From assembly GCA_003244055.1 (NCBI GenBank), contig QHBZ01000180.1, positions 5,165 through 57,866 of the forward strand: a stretch of DNA of 52,702 nt, written 5' to 3'. Positions 14,866-22,633 of this stretch are shown one piece after another. A program made the translations under genes and the position numbers. Every line of letters begins with the position of its first letter. Positions within the stretch are counted from its first letter, which is position 1. Source of the stretch: Pseudonocardiales bacterium (GTDB lineage: Bacteria; Actinomycetota; Actinomycetes; Mycobacteriales; Pseudonocardiaceae). The notes beneath the pieces were generated by a model that did not search any database, was not told where the DNA came from, and saw nothing but the letters and a program-made list of their open reading frames with translations.

Positions 14866-14871
14866 AGCCTA
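14866..14871 (-). promoter_or_regulatory. -10 hexamer TAGGCT, leaderless promoter of the response regulator
   Basis: TAGGCT on the minus strand ends six bases before the GTG start, placing transcription start at or next to the first codon. No Shine-Dalgarno sequence is present. Confidence 0.5.
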
Positions 14872-14921
14872 ATGGATCATTCGGCGGGCAACCGCCCGCC
14901 ATCTGCCTCCCTCTCGATGTG

Positions 14922-14950
14922 TTACTGGAAGTAATCGTTACCATAAGTAA
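14922..14950. promoter_or_regulatory. Tandem TetR-type operators TTACTGGAAGTAA and TTACCATAAGTAA
   Basis: Two 13-bp TTACy-n3-rGTAA sites, the first a perfect palindrome, are spaced 16 bases start to start (14922-14934 and 14938-14950). The second ends one base before the TetR ATG. TetR repressors commonly bind such sites to repress themselves and divergent genes; the response-regulator promoter lies about 50 bases away. Confidence 0.65.
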
Positions 14951-14951
14951 C

Positions 14952-15674
14952 ATGACGGGTGATGACGCTGCCGTCAAGCCTGTGCGCCGATCGCCGGCTA
15001 GTCGCTCCGGGCATCGCGAGCAGCGCCGCGCGGCGCTGGTGCAGGCCGCGATGCGGGCAATCCGCCAGCATGGCCCCGATGTCGCGATGGACGACATCGC
15101 CACCGAGGCCGGTGTCAGCAAGCCGATCCTCTACCGGCATTTTCTCGACAAGGGCGACCTTTACATGGCGGTCAGTGACACTGCCACCGGGCAGTTGCGG
15201 GCCGTCCTGCTGACCGGCCTGGACTCCGAGGCGGACCCGCGGAGCCTGCTCCGGGCGGTGATCGACACCTACCTCACGTTCATTGAACAAGAGCCGGAGC
15301 TCTACCGCTTCGTGGTGCGCCGGTCGTTCACCGACCGGCCATCGACCCGGGACCCGGTCACGACCAATGCCGCGCTCATCTCCGGGGCGTTGGCCACGAT
15401 CTTCGCCGATCGGCTGCGCAGCCTGGGCCTGGATTCAGGGGGCGCGCAGACCTGGGCGCACGCCGGGGTGGGCATGGTGCAAGCGGCCGGCGACTGGTGG
15501 CTGCAGGACCGCACGCTGTCCCGGGAGCAGCTGCGTGACTACCTGCTGATGATGGCCTGGGGCTCGCTGGATGCCATCCTGCAAGCAGGTGGGTCACCAG
15601 CAAGGATGTTTGCGAGTCAACCCCCCACCGAGAAACCGACCCGACGGCTGTCCGCGGGCCCGATCTCGATGTAG
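14952..15674 (+). CDS. TetR-family regulator, second copy
   Basis: Encodes 240 residues from the ATG at 14952; the in-frame GTG at 14919 would translate through the operators and has no ribosome site. The helix-turn-helix is AMRAIRQHGPDVAMDDIATE then AGVSKPILYRHFLDKGDLYM, and a long C-terminal all-helical domain contains VVRRSFTDRP and GMVQAAGDWWLQDRTLSRE. Tandem TTACy-n3-rGTAA operators abut the start, a strong sign of autorepression. The C-terminal tail is encoded antisense to the last 58 bases of DUF3107. Fatty-acid-related TetR proteins use similar operators, which is only a hint at the ligand. Confidence 0.92.
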   Translation: MTGDDAAVKPVRRSPASRSGHREQRRAALVQAAMRAIRQHGPDVAMDDIATEAGVSKPILYRHFLDKGDLYMAVSDTATGQLRAVLLTGLDSEADPRSLLRAVIDTYLTFIEQEPELYRFVVRRSFTDRPSTRDPVTTNAALISGALATIFADRLRSLGLDSGGAQTWAHAGVGMVQAAGDWWLQDRTLSREQLRDYLLMMAWGSLDAILQAGGSPARMFASQPPTEKPTRRLSAGPISM

Positions 15675-15847
15675 GCGACTCTCGAGGTCGGCACCATGTA
15701 TCGCCGACCCTTGTCGTCGGTCAAGGTCAGCATCCCCTGAGTGTTCCGCATCGCCTCGACGATCAGCGCCTCCACCTCGTCCGGCGAGTCCGCGGTGGAT
15801 ACCGTCAGCTCCCGAGGGCTGTCGGCGACGCCAATCTTGACCTCCAC
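15617..15847 (-). CDS. DUF3107 small protein (TB9.4-like)
   Basis: Encodes 76 residues starting VEVKIGVADSPRELTVSTAD and ending IEIGPADSRRVGFSVGG, the signature of DUF3107 (Rv3208A/TB9.4 in M. tuberculosis, a known T-cell antigen). The GTG at 15847 has GGAGG seven bases upstream, and a TAGCCT -10 lies about 34 bases upstream. Small, soluble, probably an alpha/beta ferredoxin-like fold; the biochemical role is unknown. It is shorter than the mycobacterial protein, ending at FSVGG where that one continues for about 15 residues. It converges with, and overlaps by 58 bases, the second TetR gene. Confidence 0.9.
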   Translation of the reverse strand: MEVKIGVADSPRELTVSTADSPDEVEALIVEAMRNTQGMLTLTDDKGRRYMVPTSRVAYIEIGPADSRRVGFSVGG

Positions 15848-15910
15848 GCAGAACCTCCACTGTGTGACCGAGCTGTCACCCGCCAGGCTAGTGCAGCGGC
15901 GCGCAGGCAC

Positions 15911-16555
15911 TCACCCCAGCCCGAGCGCGGCCATCCGGCGGCCGTGCAGGATCTCCACCCGACGGACCAGCGTGGCCAGGGCAGCCGGGTCTCCGGAGCC
16001 GCAGACGATCAGATCAGCCAGCGCGTCCCGCTCTGCCACGATGTGCTGGGCATTCGTCACCGCTTCGCCGAGCAGCCGCCGACCCCACAGCGCCAAGCGG
16101 TCGCGGGTTGTCCTGCTCTGCTCGGAGGCGCTGCGCACCTCCCGTTCGGCGAACGCCGAATGCCCGGTGTCGGCCAGGACCTCTTTGACCAGCGCAGCGG
16201 TGGCATCGTCCAGCCAACCACCCACCTCGCCGTAGAAGTCCGCCGCCAGCCCGTCCCCGACGTAGGCCTTCACCAGCGACTCCAGCCAGGTCCGGGGCGC
16301 CGTCGAGGCATGGAATTGTTCGAAGCGCGCCACGAACGGGCGCATCGCATCGTTCACCGAGACACCCATACCGCGTAGATGGCTCTCGAGCTGCCGGAAG
16401 TGCCCGATCTCGGCAGCCGCCATGCTGGCCATCGCCACCCTGCCAGTCAGAGTGGGGGCATTGTGGGAGTCCTCGGACAGGCGGTCGAAGGCTGACAGCT
16501 CTCCGCACGCGAGGACCCCTAACAGGTCGACGATGCCCGCACGTCCCACATCCAC
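15911..16555 (-). CDS. Ferritin-like fold protein (tRNA-hydroxylase/MiaE-related, Rv3210c-like)
   Basis: Encodes 214 residues, all helical. Helices carry [38 protein letters not shown] and, in the C-terminal half, [14 protein letters not shown]; Glu in CGEL and AAEIGH plus His in IGH are positioned like di-iron ligands of ferritin-like proteins. PGAP-type annotations call this family 'ferritin-like fold-containing protein'. True MiaE function (ms2i6A hydroxylation) is not established for this clade. GTG start at 16555. Divergent from the DEAD-box helicase gene across 287 bases, as in other actinobacteria. Confidence 0.85.
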   Translation of the reverse strand: MDVGRAGIVDLLGVLACGELSAFDRLSEDSHNAPTLTGRVAMASMAAAEIGHFRQLESHLRGMGVSVNDAMRPFVARFEQFHASTAPRTWLESLVKAYVGDGLAADFYGEVGGWLDDATAALVKEVLADTGHSAFAEREVRSASEQSRTTRDRLALWGRRLLGEAVTNAQHIVAERDALADLIVCGSGDPAALATLVRRVEILHGRRMAALGLG

Positions 16556-16842
16556 GGCGGCGAGCGTAGTGCCGCATCGTTGGAGTGTGCGGTGTCACGC
16601 GCACACTTGACGCGCTGGAGGGGTAGGATCCGTGTACAGGGCGTGACCCCGGTGACAAGATCCCGTGGCCACTCGCCCGGCTCTGCGGCACACGCCGCCG
16701 AGCGCATGAAATTGAGCGCGGACCTGATGTATTCGTTCCCGGTTCTGCTGCGCCGTCCGGCGGCGCGGAACTGGTCGAGCGAGACGGCGGTGGACGCGCC
16801 AGTACGAGAGAGGCGAGCACACTGACCGTCAGCCAAGCCACA

Positions 16843-18468
16843 TTGTCCGAGAGCTATCCCCTGGAGCATCCCGACCCCGGCACCCTAGCCAGTGCAGAGA
16901 TCGATATCGACGAAACTGCAGTGCCCGCGCCACTGCAGGCCGGCGCTCCGGTGCGGGATGACTCTCCCACCTTCGCCCAGCTCGGTGTCCGCGACGAGAT
17001 CGTCCGGACCCTGCGGGCGGTGGGCATCGAGCGCACCTTTGCCATTCAGGAACTCACCTTGCCGCTGGCGCTGGCCGGCGATGACCTCATCGGCCAGGCC
17101 CGCACCGGCACTGGAAAGACGCTCGGCTTCGGTGTGCCGCTGATCCAGCGGATCACCAGCGGAGACATCGTTCTTGACGGCACCCCGCGCGCCCTGGTTG
17201 TCGTGCCCACCAGAGAGCTGTGCCTGCAGGTCAGCGCTGACCTCACCGCCGCGGGTCGCGACCTCGGCGTCCGGGTCCTTTCGATCTACGGCGGCCGACC
17301 CTACGAACCGCAGATCAAGGCTCTGACCAGCGGAGTGGATCTGGTGGTCGGTACCCCGGGCCGTTTGTTGGATCTCGCTGAGCAGCGCCATCTGGTGCTG
17401 GGCAAGGTGCGCGTGCTGGTACTCGACGAGGCCGATGAGATGCTCGATCTGGGCTTCCTGCCCGACATCGAGCGAATCCTGCGGATGGTGCCGGAGCAGC
17501 GCCAGACCATGCTGTTCTCGGCCACCATGCCGGGTCCGATCATCACGCTGGCTCGGACCTTCCTGACCCAGCCAACACATATCCGCGCTGAGGAACCCGA
17601 TGCCTGCGCGATTCACGAGCTGACCCGGCAGTTCGTCTACCGGGCGCACGCGATGGACAAGGTGGAGCTGCTGTCCCGGATGTTGCAGGCTCGCGGCCGC
17701 GGTCTGACAATGATCTTTACCAGGACCAAGCGCACCGCGCAGAAGGTCGCCGACGAGCTCACCGAGCGCGGTTTTGCGGCCGCGGCGGTGCACGGTGACC
17801 TCGGCCAGGGGGCTCGCGAGCAGGCGCTTCGAGCGTTCCGTTCGGAGAAGGTGGACGTGCTCGTCGCCACCGACGTCGCCGCCCGCGGCATCGACGTCCC
17901 TGAGGTCACGCACGTCATCAATTACCAATGTCCCGAAGACGAGAAGCCCTACGTGCACCGGATCGGGCGCACCGGCCGGGCCGGCCGCGCCGGAGTCGCG
18001 ATCACTCTGGTCGACTGGGACGAGGAAACGCGCTGGAAAATGATCAGTGACGCGCTGGACCTCGGCATGCCGGCTCCTGCGGAAACCTACTCCACCTCGG
18101 AACACCTGTTCAGCGACCTCGACATCCCCACCGACTCCACCGGACGGCTGCCGGTGGCCCGGCGCACCCGAGCCGGGCTGAAAGCCGAGCCCAGCGACGA
18201 CGGCGACCAGTCCAGGCGTAGCACCGGCATCCGGCGTGGCGAGCGCAACGGATCCAGCGGGTTCACGGACGGTCAGCTTCCACCAGTCCGCCGCCTGCGG
18301 CGACGCACCCGCAGCGGAGAGACTGCCGGCACCAGCGCCGAGACCGCACCTCCAGCGGAACACCCGGGTGACCATGGTGATGCCGGGCCGCGCCGCCGGC
18401 GTCGGCGCAGCCGGAGCCGGGGAGCTGGCACCGGGGAGCACGGCAGCCAGCCCCGCGCCGCGGGCTAA
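16843..18468 (+). CDS. DEAD-box ATP-dependent RNA helicase
   Basis: Encodes about 541 residues. Q motif FAIQELTLPLAL, Walker A ARTGTGKT, PTREL, VGTPGR, DEAD box LVLDEADEM, SATMP, then the second RecA domain with MIFTRTKRTA, VATDVAARGIDVP and HRIGRTGRAGR. After about residue 400 comes a long basic, disordered Arg/Ser-rich tail, as in actinobacterial RhlE/CsdA-type helicases that remodel ribosome precursors and mRNA. Start is uncertain: TTG at 16843 lacks a ribosome site, while an in-frame CTG at 16822 has GAGAGG upstream. The 5' intergenic region of about 280 bases may contain a long leader. Belongs to the Rv3211 neighbourhood. Confidence 0.93.
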   Translation: MSESYPLEHPDPGTLASAEIDIDETAVPAPLQAGAPVRDDSPTFAQLGVRDEIVRTLRAVGIERTFAIQELTLPLALAGDDLIGQARTGTGKTLGFGVPLIQRITSGDIVLDGTPRALVVVPTRELCLQVSADLTAAGRDLGVRVLSIYGGRPYEPQIKALTSGVDLVVGTPGRLLDLAEQRHLVLGKVRVLVLDEADEMLDLGFLPDIERILRMVPEQRQTMLFSATMPGPIITLARTFLTQPTHIRAEEPDACAIHELTRQFVYRAHAMDKVELLSRMLQARGRGLTMIFTRTKRTAQKVADELTERGFAAAAVHGDLGQGAREQALRAFRSEKVDVLVATDVAARGIDVPEVTHVINYQCPEDEKPYVHRIGRTGRAGRAGVAITLVDWDEETRWKMISDALDLGMPAPAETYSTSEHLFSDLDIPTDSTGRLPVARRTRAGLKAEPSDDGDQSRRSTGIRRGERNGSSGFTDGQLPPVRRLRRRTRSGETAGTSAETAPPAEHPGDHGDAGPRRRRRRSRSRGAGTGEHGSQPRAAG

Positions 18469-18480
18469 CCGAGCGGTCGG

Positions 18481-19707
18481 ATGATCGCGCCTGAACGCCG
18501 CACCCGGTGGGACCTGACCGCCGCGATGGTGGTGGCGGTGCTCGCTGTGGCCACCGTGCTGTGGTGGACCAGCGACGCCCGCCGCACCACGCTGACCACC
18601 GCCGCTGGTGGAGCACCGGGGAAGACGACGTCAGCAGCCGGGTCCGGGCTATTGCCGGCGGCGCTGACTGAGGCTTGGCAAGCGCCAAGTCCAGCGACCC
18701 CGATCCCCCTAGCCGCGGACGGTACCGCCGTCACCGGTGCCGGTGGGTTGGTCGCCGGGCGCGACCTGCGCTCCGGCGCAGTCCGCTGGAGCTACCGGCG
18801 CGACCGACCGCTGTGTACCGTGGCCGCCGCATTCCACCAGGTAGTGGCGGTTTACCAGCGCAGCGAGACGTGCAGCGAGGTGACCGCCCTGGGCTGGGCC
18901 GACGGTCGACGTGGACCGCAACGCACCGGTCCGGTGGAGTCGCCCACCCGGCTGGTTGCGGCCGGCAACCAGGTAGCCGCGACTGGACGTCGCTACTTGG
19001 AGGTATGGCGCTCCGATCTGGTGCGCACGCTGGCCTACGGGCGACTGCCTACCCCGGTGCAACCGGCGACCCAACCGCGACCGGACTGCGTGCACGATTC
19101 GATGGCGCTGAGTGGCGGGAAACTGGGCGGTGACAGGTTGGCGGTGGTGGAGCAGTGCCCGGGGGAGCGCGTTCGGCTCACCGTGCAGCGGTCCGACCCC
19201 AAGGAACCCGATCATCCCGAGGTGATCTTCAGCACCCTACTTTCGGGTCAGCAAGCCCAGGTCATCGCGTTGAGCGGGGAACGAGTGGCTGTCGCGCTGC
19301 CCGATCCGGCCCGGCTGGCCGTGCTCGACGGTCGAGGCAAGGAGGTAGCCGAGTACCCGCTGACCGTCCCGAACGCCGACCTCCGCATTCCACCCGGAGG
19401 CCTGGCCGATGTCACCGAGACCCCCACGGAGATCTACTGGTTCACCGGCTCGGCCACGGTCGCGTTGGACACCGGCGACCTGCGCCCACGGTGGACCCGT
19501 GCGGGGTCCCTGGGCACCGGGTCGGAGGTCGCCGGACGGCTGCTGCTGCCGGTGCCGGGAGCGCTAGCCGTGCTGGACACCACCACCGGCCAGCAGCTCC
19601 GCGCGCTGCCGGTGGACCGGGGCGACTACCGCGGCCCAGTAGGTACCGCGGGCTCCGGCGGTGTCGTGTTGGAGCAACGCGGCGACACCCTGGTCGCGCT
19701 GCGCTGA
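18481..19707 (+). CDS. Membrane-anchored PQQ-like beta-propeller protein (Rv3212-like)
   Basis: Encodes 408 residues. A single N-terminal membrane span (AAMVVAVLAVATVLWW) anchors an extracytoplasmic repeat domain. Repeats such as LVAGRDLRSGAVRWSYRR, VIALSGERVAVALPDP and ALAVLDTTTGQQLRALP follow the PQQ-binding-like propeller pattern. Cys pairs (LCTVAAA, SETCSEV, DCVHDS, QCPGER) suggest disulfides outside the cell. It begins 12 bases after the helicase stop, so the two are probably co-transcribed, matching Rv3211-Rv3212. No catalytic site is evident; cell-envelope assembly or binding is a guess. Confidence 0.85.
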   Translation: MIAPERRTRWDLTAAMVVAVLAVATVLWWTSDARRTTLTTAAGGAPGKTTSAAGSGLLPAALTEAWQAPSPATPIPLAADGTAVTGAGGLVAGRDLRSGAVRWSYRRDRPLCTVAAAFHQVVAVYQRSETCSEVTALGWADGRRGPQRTGPVESPTRLVAAGNQVAATGRRYLEVWRSDLVRTLAYGRLPTPVQPATQPRPDCVHDSMALSGGKLGGDRLAVVEQCPGERVRLTVQRSDPKEPDHPEVIFSTLLSGQQAQVIALSGERVAVALPDPARLAVLDGRGKEVAEYPLTVPNADLRIPPGGLADVTETPTEIYWFTGSATVALDTGDLRPRWTRAGSLGTGSEVAGRLLLPVPGALAVLDTTTGQQLRALPVDRGDYRGPVGTAGSGGVVLEQRGDTLVALR

Positions 19708-19714
19708 CCTTCCG

Positions 19715-19720
19715 TAGGCT
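19715..19720 (+). promoter_or_regulatory. -10 hexamer TAGGCT, leaderless promoter of the alpha/beta hydrolase
   Basis: TAGGCT ends six bases before the GTG start at 19727. There is no ribosome-binding sequence between, and the preceding gene stops at 19707. Confidence 0.5.
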
Positions 19721-19726
19721 CCACCG

Positions 19727-20584
19727 GTGACCGCATCACAGATCACCCGGCACGGCGCCAGCCGGGTGCAGGTGACGCTGCCCGGTGCCGAGCTGGCGGC
19801 GCTGCGCGCCCAACCCGCCGAGCCCGTCGGCGCCGTGGCCGTGCTGGTGCCCGGATACACCGGGTCCAAGGAGGACTTCTCCGCCCTGCTGAACCCCCTG
19901 TGTAGTGCAGGTCTGTCCGTGCTGGCACTGGACCTGCCCGGCCAGTACGAGTCTCCCGGCCCGGGCTGCGAGCAGGACTACTACCCGGACCCGCTGGGTC
20001 GGACCGTCGCCGCGCTGGTGGCTGAGCTGGCCGCTGGGGGCGACCGGGTGCTGCTGTTGGGGCACTCCTATGGCGGACTGGTGTGCCGATCCGCCGTACT
20101 CGCCGGGGCCCCGGTCACCGGCCTGACCCTGCTGGATTCCGGTCCGGGCGCTTTGCCGCAGGGCGAGCGCCGAGCGCTGATCGACGCCACTGAGCCGGTC
20201 ATGCGCGCCGAGGGGATCGAGACCGTCCAGCGACTGCTGGAGGCTCGGGACGGGATCGCCGAGCCGCCCGAACTGGCCGCGCTGCTACGCGCGCGCTTCC
20301 TGCGCTCCTCGACCGTCGGCCTGCTTGGGATGGCGACCGGCCTACGCACCGAACCCGACCGGGTCACCGAGCTGGCCGCAGCGCTGCGCACCGGTCCGAT
20401 CCCGTGCCTGGTGGTTTTCGGCGAGTCCGACGACGCGTGGCCGGTGGCGGTCCAGCGCGATATGGCGGATCGGCTTGGCGCCGCGGTTGCGATGATCCCC
20501 GATGCCGCACACTCGCCGAGTACCGAAAACCCGCAGGCGCTGCTCGACGTGCTGCTGCCGATCTGGATGGGCTGGCTGGCGTAG
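19727..20584 (+). CDS. Alpha/beta hydrolase
   Basis: Encodes 285 residues. AVAVLVPGYTGSKEDF provides the oxyanion region; nucleophile Ser114 sits in LLLGHSYGGLVCR; an acid residue follows in VVFGESDDAWP and the catalytic His262 in IPDAAHSPSTENP. No signal peptide, so cytoplasmic. Such lone hydrolases (esterases, C-C hydrolases or lactonases) cannot be assigned a substrate by sequence. GTG start with a TAGGCT -10 six bases upstream. Convergent with the small membrane protein, with only three bases between stop codons. Confidence 0.9.
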   Translation: MTASQITRHGASRVQVTLPGAELAALRAQPAEPVGAVAVLVPGYTGSKEDFSALLNPLCSAGLSVLALDLPGQYESPGPGCEQDYYPDPLGRTVAALVAELAAGGDRVLLLGHSYGGLVCRSAVLAGAPVTGLTLLDSGPGALPQGERRALIDATEPVMRAEGIETVQRLLEARDGIAEPPELAALLRARFLRSSTVGLLGMATGLRTEPDRVTELAAALRTGPIPCLVVFGESDDAWPVAVQRDMADRLGAAVAMIPDAAHSPSTENPQALLDVLLPIWMGWLA

Positions 20585-20587
20585 GGC

Positions 20588-20875
20588 TCAGGCCCACCAG
20601 CCGAACCACAGCACGCAGGCGGTAAGCAGCAGGATAGAGTAGGACGCCAGCGCCGCGGTGCGGCCTCGACAGCGGTCAGCGGCCAGCTGCAACCCAACCG
20701 CGGCCGCAGCCGCGGTCCCGTGTCCAGCAACCGCTGCCAGGCCTGGACCGGGCCGGCCGGACGCACCAGCCAGCCACTGCGCCAGGCAGACCGCGATCGC
20801 AAGCACAACCAGGCCGCCCGCCAGCACACCGGATAGCCCGCGCGGGACGCGCTCACCGAGGCGCGGCGCAGTCAC
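20588..20875 (-). CDS. Small integral membrane protein, three spans (Rv2120c-like)
   Basis: Encodes 95 residues with hydrophobic spans GVLAGGLVVLAIAVCLAQWL, GHGTAAAAAVGLQLAA and AALASYSILLLTACVLWFGW. The GTG at 20875 overlaps the recB-like TGA as GTGA, so translation is coupled to the nuclease. The pairing with a RecB-type nuclease is also seen with Rv2119-Rv2120c, as I recall. No domain of known function. Confidence 0.75.
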   Translation of the reverse strand: MTAPRLGERVPRGLSGVLAGGLVVLAIAVCLAQWLAGASGRPGPGLAAVAGHGTAAAAAVGLQLAADRCRGRTAALASYSILLLTACVLWFGWWA

Positions 20876-21717
20876 GGTGCAAGCAGGGCCCACGGCCGGA
20901 GCTCTGGTGCGCTGGCCCGGCCCTCCGGGCAGTGCCGCCGGAAGTCGCACCATGAGCAAGCCCGGCCGGGGGTGGGCGGGAACAGGGCTTCCGGGTCGCC
21001 TCCGGTCGCCAGAGTGTCAGTGGCCAGCGCGATCTCGTCGGCCGCCTCCTCGGCACGCCGTAGGTGCCTGCTCAACGACTGCTCGGTGTGCTCCCAGCCG
21101 GCAACGGTGCCGGAGGGCAGGTGGTGCAGCTCCACCCGGCGGCATTCCCGACGCAACGTGCGGCGGGCCGCGAAGGCGTAGAGCGCTAACGCCTGCGAAC
21201 CGCGAGCGTCATCGACGGTGAGCTCGTGGCGACCGGTCTTGTAGTCCACCACGACCAGTTCGCTATTGCGCTCGTCGATGCGGTCTACTCGTCCCTCGGC
21301 AACAATCCGTTGGGTCGGTGCGGATACCCAACGCTCGACCCCCACCGGTTCGAGGTCGGGATCCAGCTCTTCGACGTATCGGGCCACCCAGTCCTGCGCA
21401 CGGCTTCGATAATCGCCGGCCTGCGCGTCGTCCGCGAAACCTTCTCCGGACCAATGCGTCGCGACCAGGGCGGCCGCAGCGTGCGGCTGGCGCCGGCCGG
21501 GCGCCAGATCGAACAACGCCCGCAGCGCGGTGTGCACCACCGCGCCCAGCGTGTTGTGTGCCCACGCCCCGCCCCGCGCGGGCGCAGGCCGATCCAGATA
21601 GGCCATCCGGTAGCGCCGGCGGCAGCCGGTCCAGGTGGTGAGCTTGGCGGGAGTCAGGCGCACCAGCGGGCGGGGCAGGCCGCCGAGTTGCAGCTCGCCC
21701 TGCGCTCGCGGTGCCAT
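20872..21717 (-). CDS. RecB-family PD-(D/E)XK exonuclease with Fe-S cysteines
   Basis: Encodes 281 residues. The nuclease core has GRVDRIDE and LVVVDYKTGRHEL (the D...D-x-K active site) and an upstream LGAVVHTALRALF helix with the motif His. Cys32 (TGCRRRYR) and the C-terminal C254-x2-C257-x5-C263 form the four-Cys [4Fe-4S] staple seen in AddB and Cas4-type nucleases. It is a stand-alone nuclease, not fused to a helicase, so a repair or DNA-end-processing role is inferred. TACGGT lies seven bases before the ATG, with no ribosome site, so probably leaderless. Cas genes are absent, so it is not Cas4. Confidence 0.88.
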   Translation of the reverse strand: MAPRAQGELQLGGLPRPLVRLTPAKLTTWTGCRRRYRMAYLDRPAPARGGAWAHNTLGAVVHTALRALFDLAPGRRQPHAAAALVATHWSGEGFADDAQAGDYRSRAQDWVARYVEELDPDLEPVGVERWVSAPTQRIVAEGRVDRIDERNSELVVVDYKTGRHELTVDDARGSQALALYAFAARRTLRRECRRVELHHLPSGTVAGWEHTEQSLSRHLRRAEEAADEIALATDTLATGGDPEALFPPTPGRACSWCDFRRHCPEGRASAPELRPWALLAP

Positions 21718-21724
21718 CGCGCCT

Positions 21725-21730
21725 ACCGTA
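21725..21730 (-). promoter_or_regulatory. -10 hexamer TACGGT, leaderless promoter of the RecB-like gene
   Basis: TACGGT on the minus strand ends seven bases before the ATG at 21717; no Shine-Dalgarno sequence is present. Confidence 0.45.
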
Positions 21731-21742
21731 CCGGTCAGCCGG

Positions 21743-22609
21743 TCAGCCGGTCAGCGCGGCGACGCGGCTGCTCGCCGCCAGCTCCTCGATTCGCTCCAGC
21801 ACCTCGGGGGCGGTCGTCTCTTGGCCTAGGGCCACCGGCTTATTCGTGCCGTGGTAGTCGCTGCTGCCGGTGACCAACAGGTCCAGCGCGGCCGCGATCT
21901 CGCGCAGTGCGGCCCGATCACCGTCGGAATGGTCGGGATGGTCGACTTCCACCCCGGCGAGCCCCTCAGCTGCAAGATCAGCGATCACTGAGGTGTCGAT
22001 GACCGGCCCGCGACGGCGCGCGGCGGGGTGCGCCAGTATCGCAACCCCGCCCGCAGCGCGAACCATCCGGATCGCGGCGTGGACATCGGTATCGGCTCGA
22101 CCGGTGTAGTACGAACCGTCGCCATTGAGAAACCGGCGGAAAGCCTCGTCGACGTTACCCACGACGCCCGCAGACACCAGCGCCCGGGCGAGGTGTGGGC
22201 GCCCAGCTGAAGCCTCGGGTGGCAGGCTGGCGAGGACCTCGTCCGGATCCACCGGGTACCCGTCGGCGGCCATCCGTGCTGCCATGGCCCGCAACCGCAC
22301 ACGTCGTTCGTCGCGCAGCCGCACCTGCTCGGCGATGATCGCCTCCGAGGCGGGATCGAACAGGTAACCGAGCAAGTGCACCGAGACGTCGCCGCCCCGA
22401 CCATCCGGCGCGACGCAGGAGAACTCCGCTCCCCTGATCAGCCGAAGGCCTACCGGCAGCGCATCGACAGCGTCGGCCCATCCTGCGGTGGTGTCGTGGT
22501 CGGTCAGGGCCAGTACGTCGAGACCAGCCGCCGTTGCGGTCGCGACGAGCTCCGCCGGGGTGTCGGTTCCATCGGACGCGGTGGAGTGGGCGTGCAGGTC
22601 AATACGCAT
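21743..22609 (-). CDS. PHP-domain phosphoesterase (TrpH/RNase AM type)
   Basis: Encodes 288 residues. PHP metal motifs: I DLHAHSTASDGTDTP at the start, LALTDHDTTAGW, RGAEFSC, later AILAHPAARRR, and SSDYHGTNKP at the C terminus. This arrangement fits the YciV/TrpH group, which cleaves 3',5'-nucleotides and trims the 5' end of RNA. ATG at 22609 has GGTGGAG nine bases upstream. A trinuclear metal site is expected from the family. Follows the PH-domain gene by 24 bases on the same strand and may be its operon partner. Confidence 0.9.
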   Translation of the reverse strand: MRIDLHAHSTASDGTDTPAELVATATAAGLDVLALTDHDTTAGWADAVDALPVGLRLIRGAEFSCVAPDGRGGDVSVHLLGYLFDPASEAIIAEQVRLRDERRVRLRAMAARMAADGYPVDPDEVLASLPPEASAGRPHLARALVSAGVVGNVDEAFRRFLNGDGSYYTGRADTDVHAAIRMVRAAGGVAILAHPAARRRGPVIDTSVIADLAAEGLAGVEVDHPDHSDGDRAALREIAAALDLLVTGSSDYHGTNKPVALGQETTAPEVLERIEELAASSRVAALTG

Positions 22610-22633
22610 GACCGCAGTCTCCACCGGCTATCG

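Noticed and set aside
16580-16825. 81-codon ORF ending at the helicase CTG codon, as a possible regulatory uORF
   Set aside because: No ribosome site and no leader-peptide pattern; kept only as a remark on the helicase start.
16885-18441. 518-codon minus-strand ORF opposite the DEAD helicase
   Set aside because: Composition-driven mirror frame; the plus strand has all helicase motifs.
20872-21717. RecB-like nuclease with four Cys as a Cas4 protein
   Set aside because: No CRISPR repeats or cas genes are present; the gene sits in a housekeeping neighbourhood.
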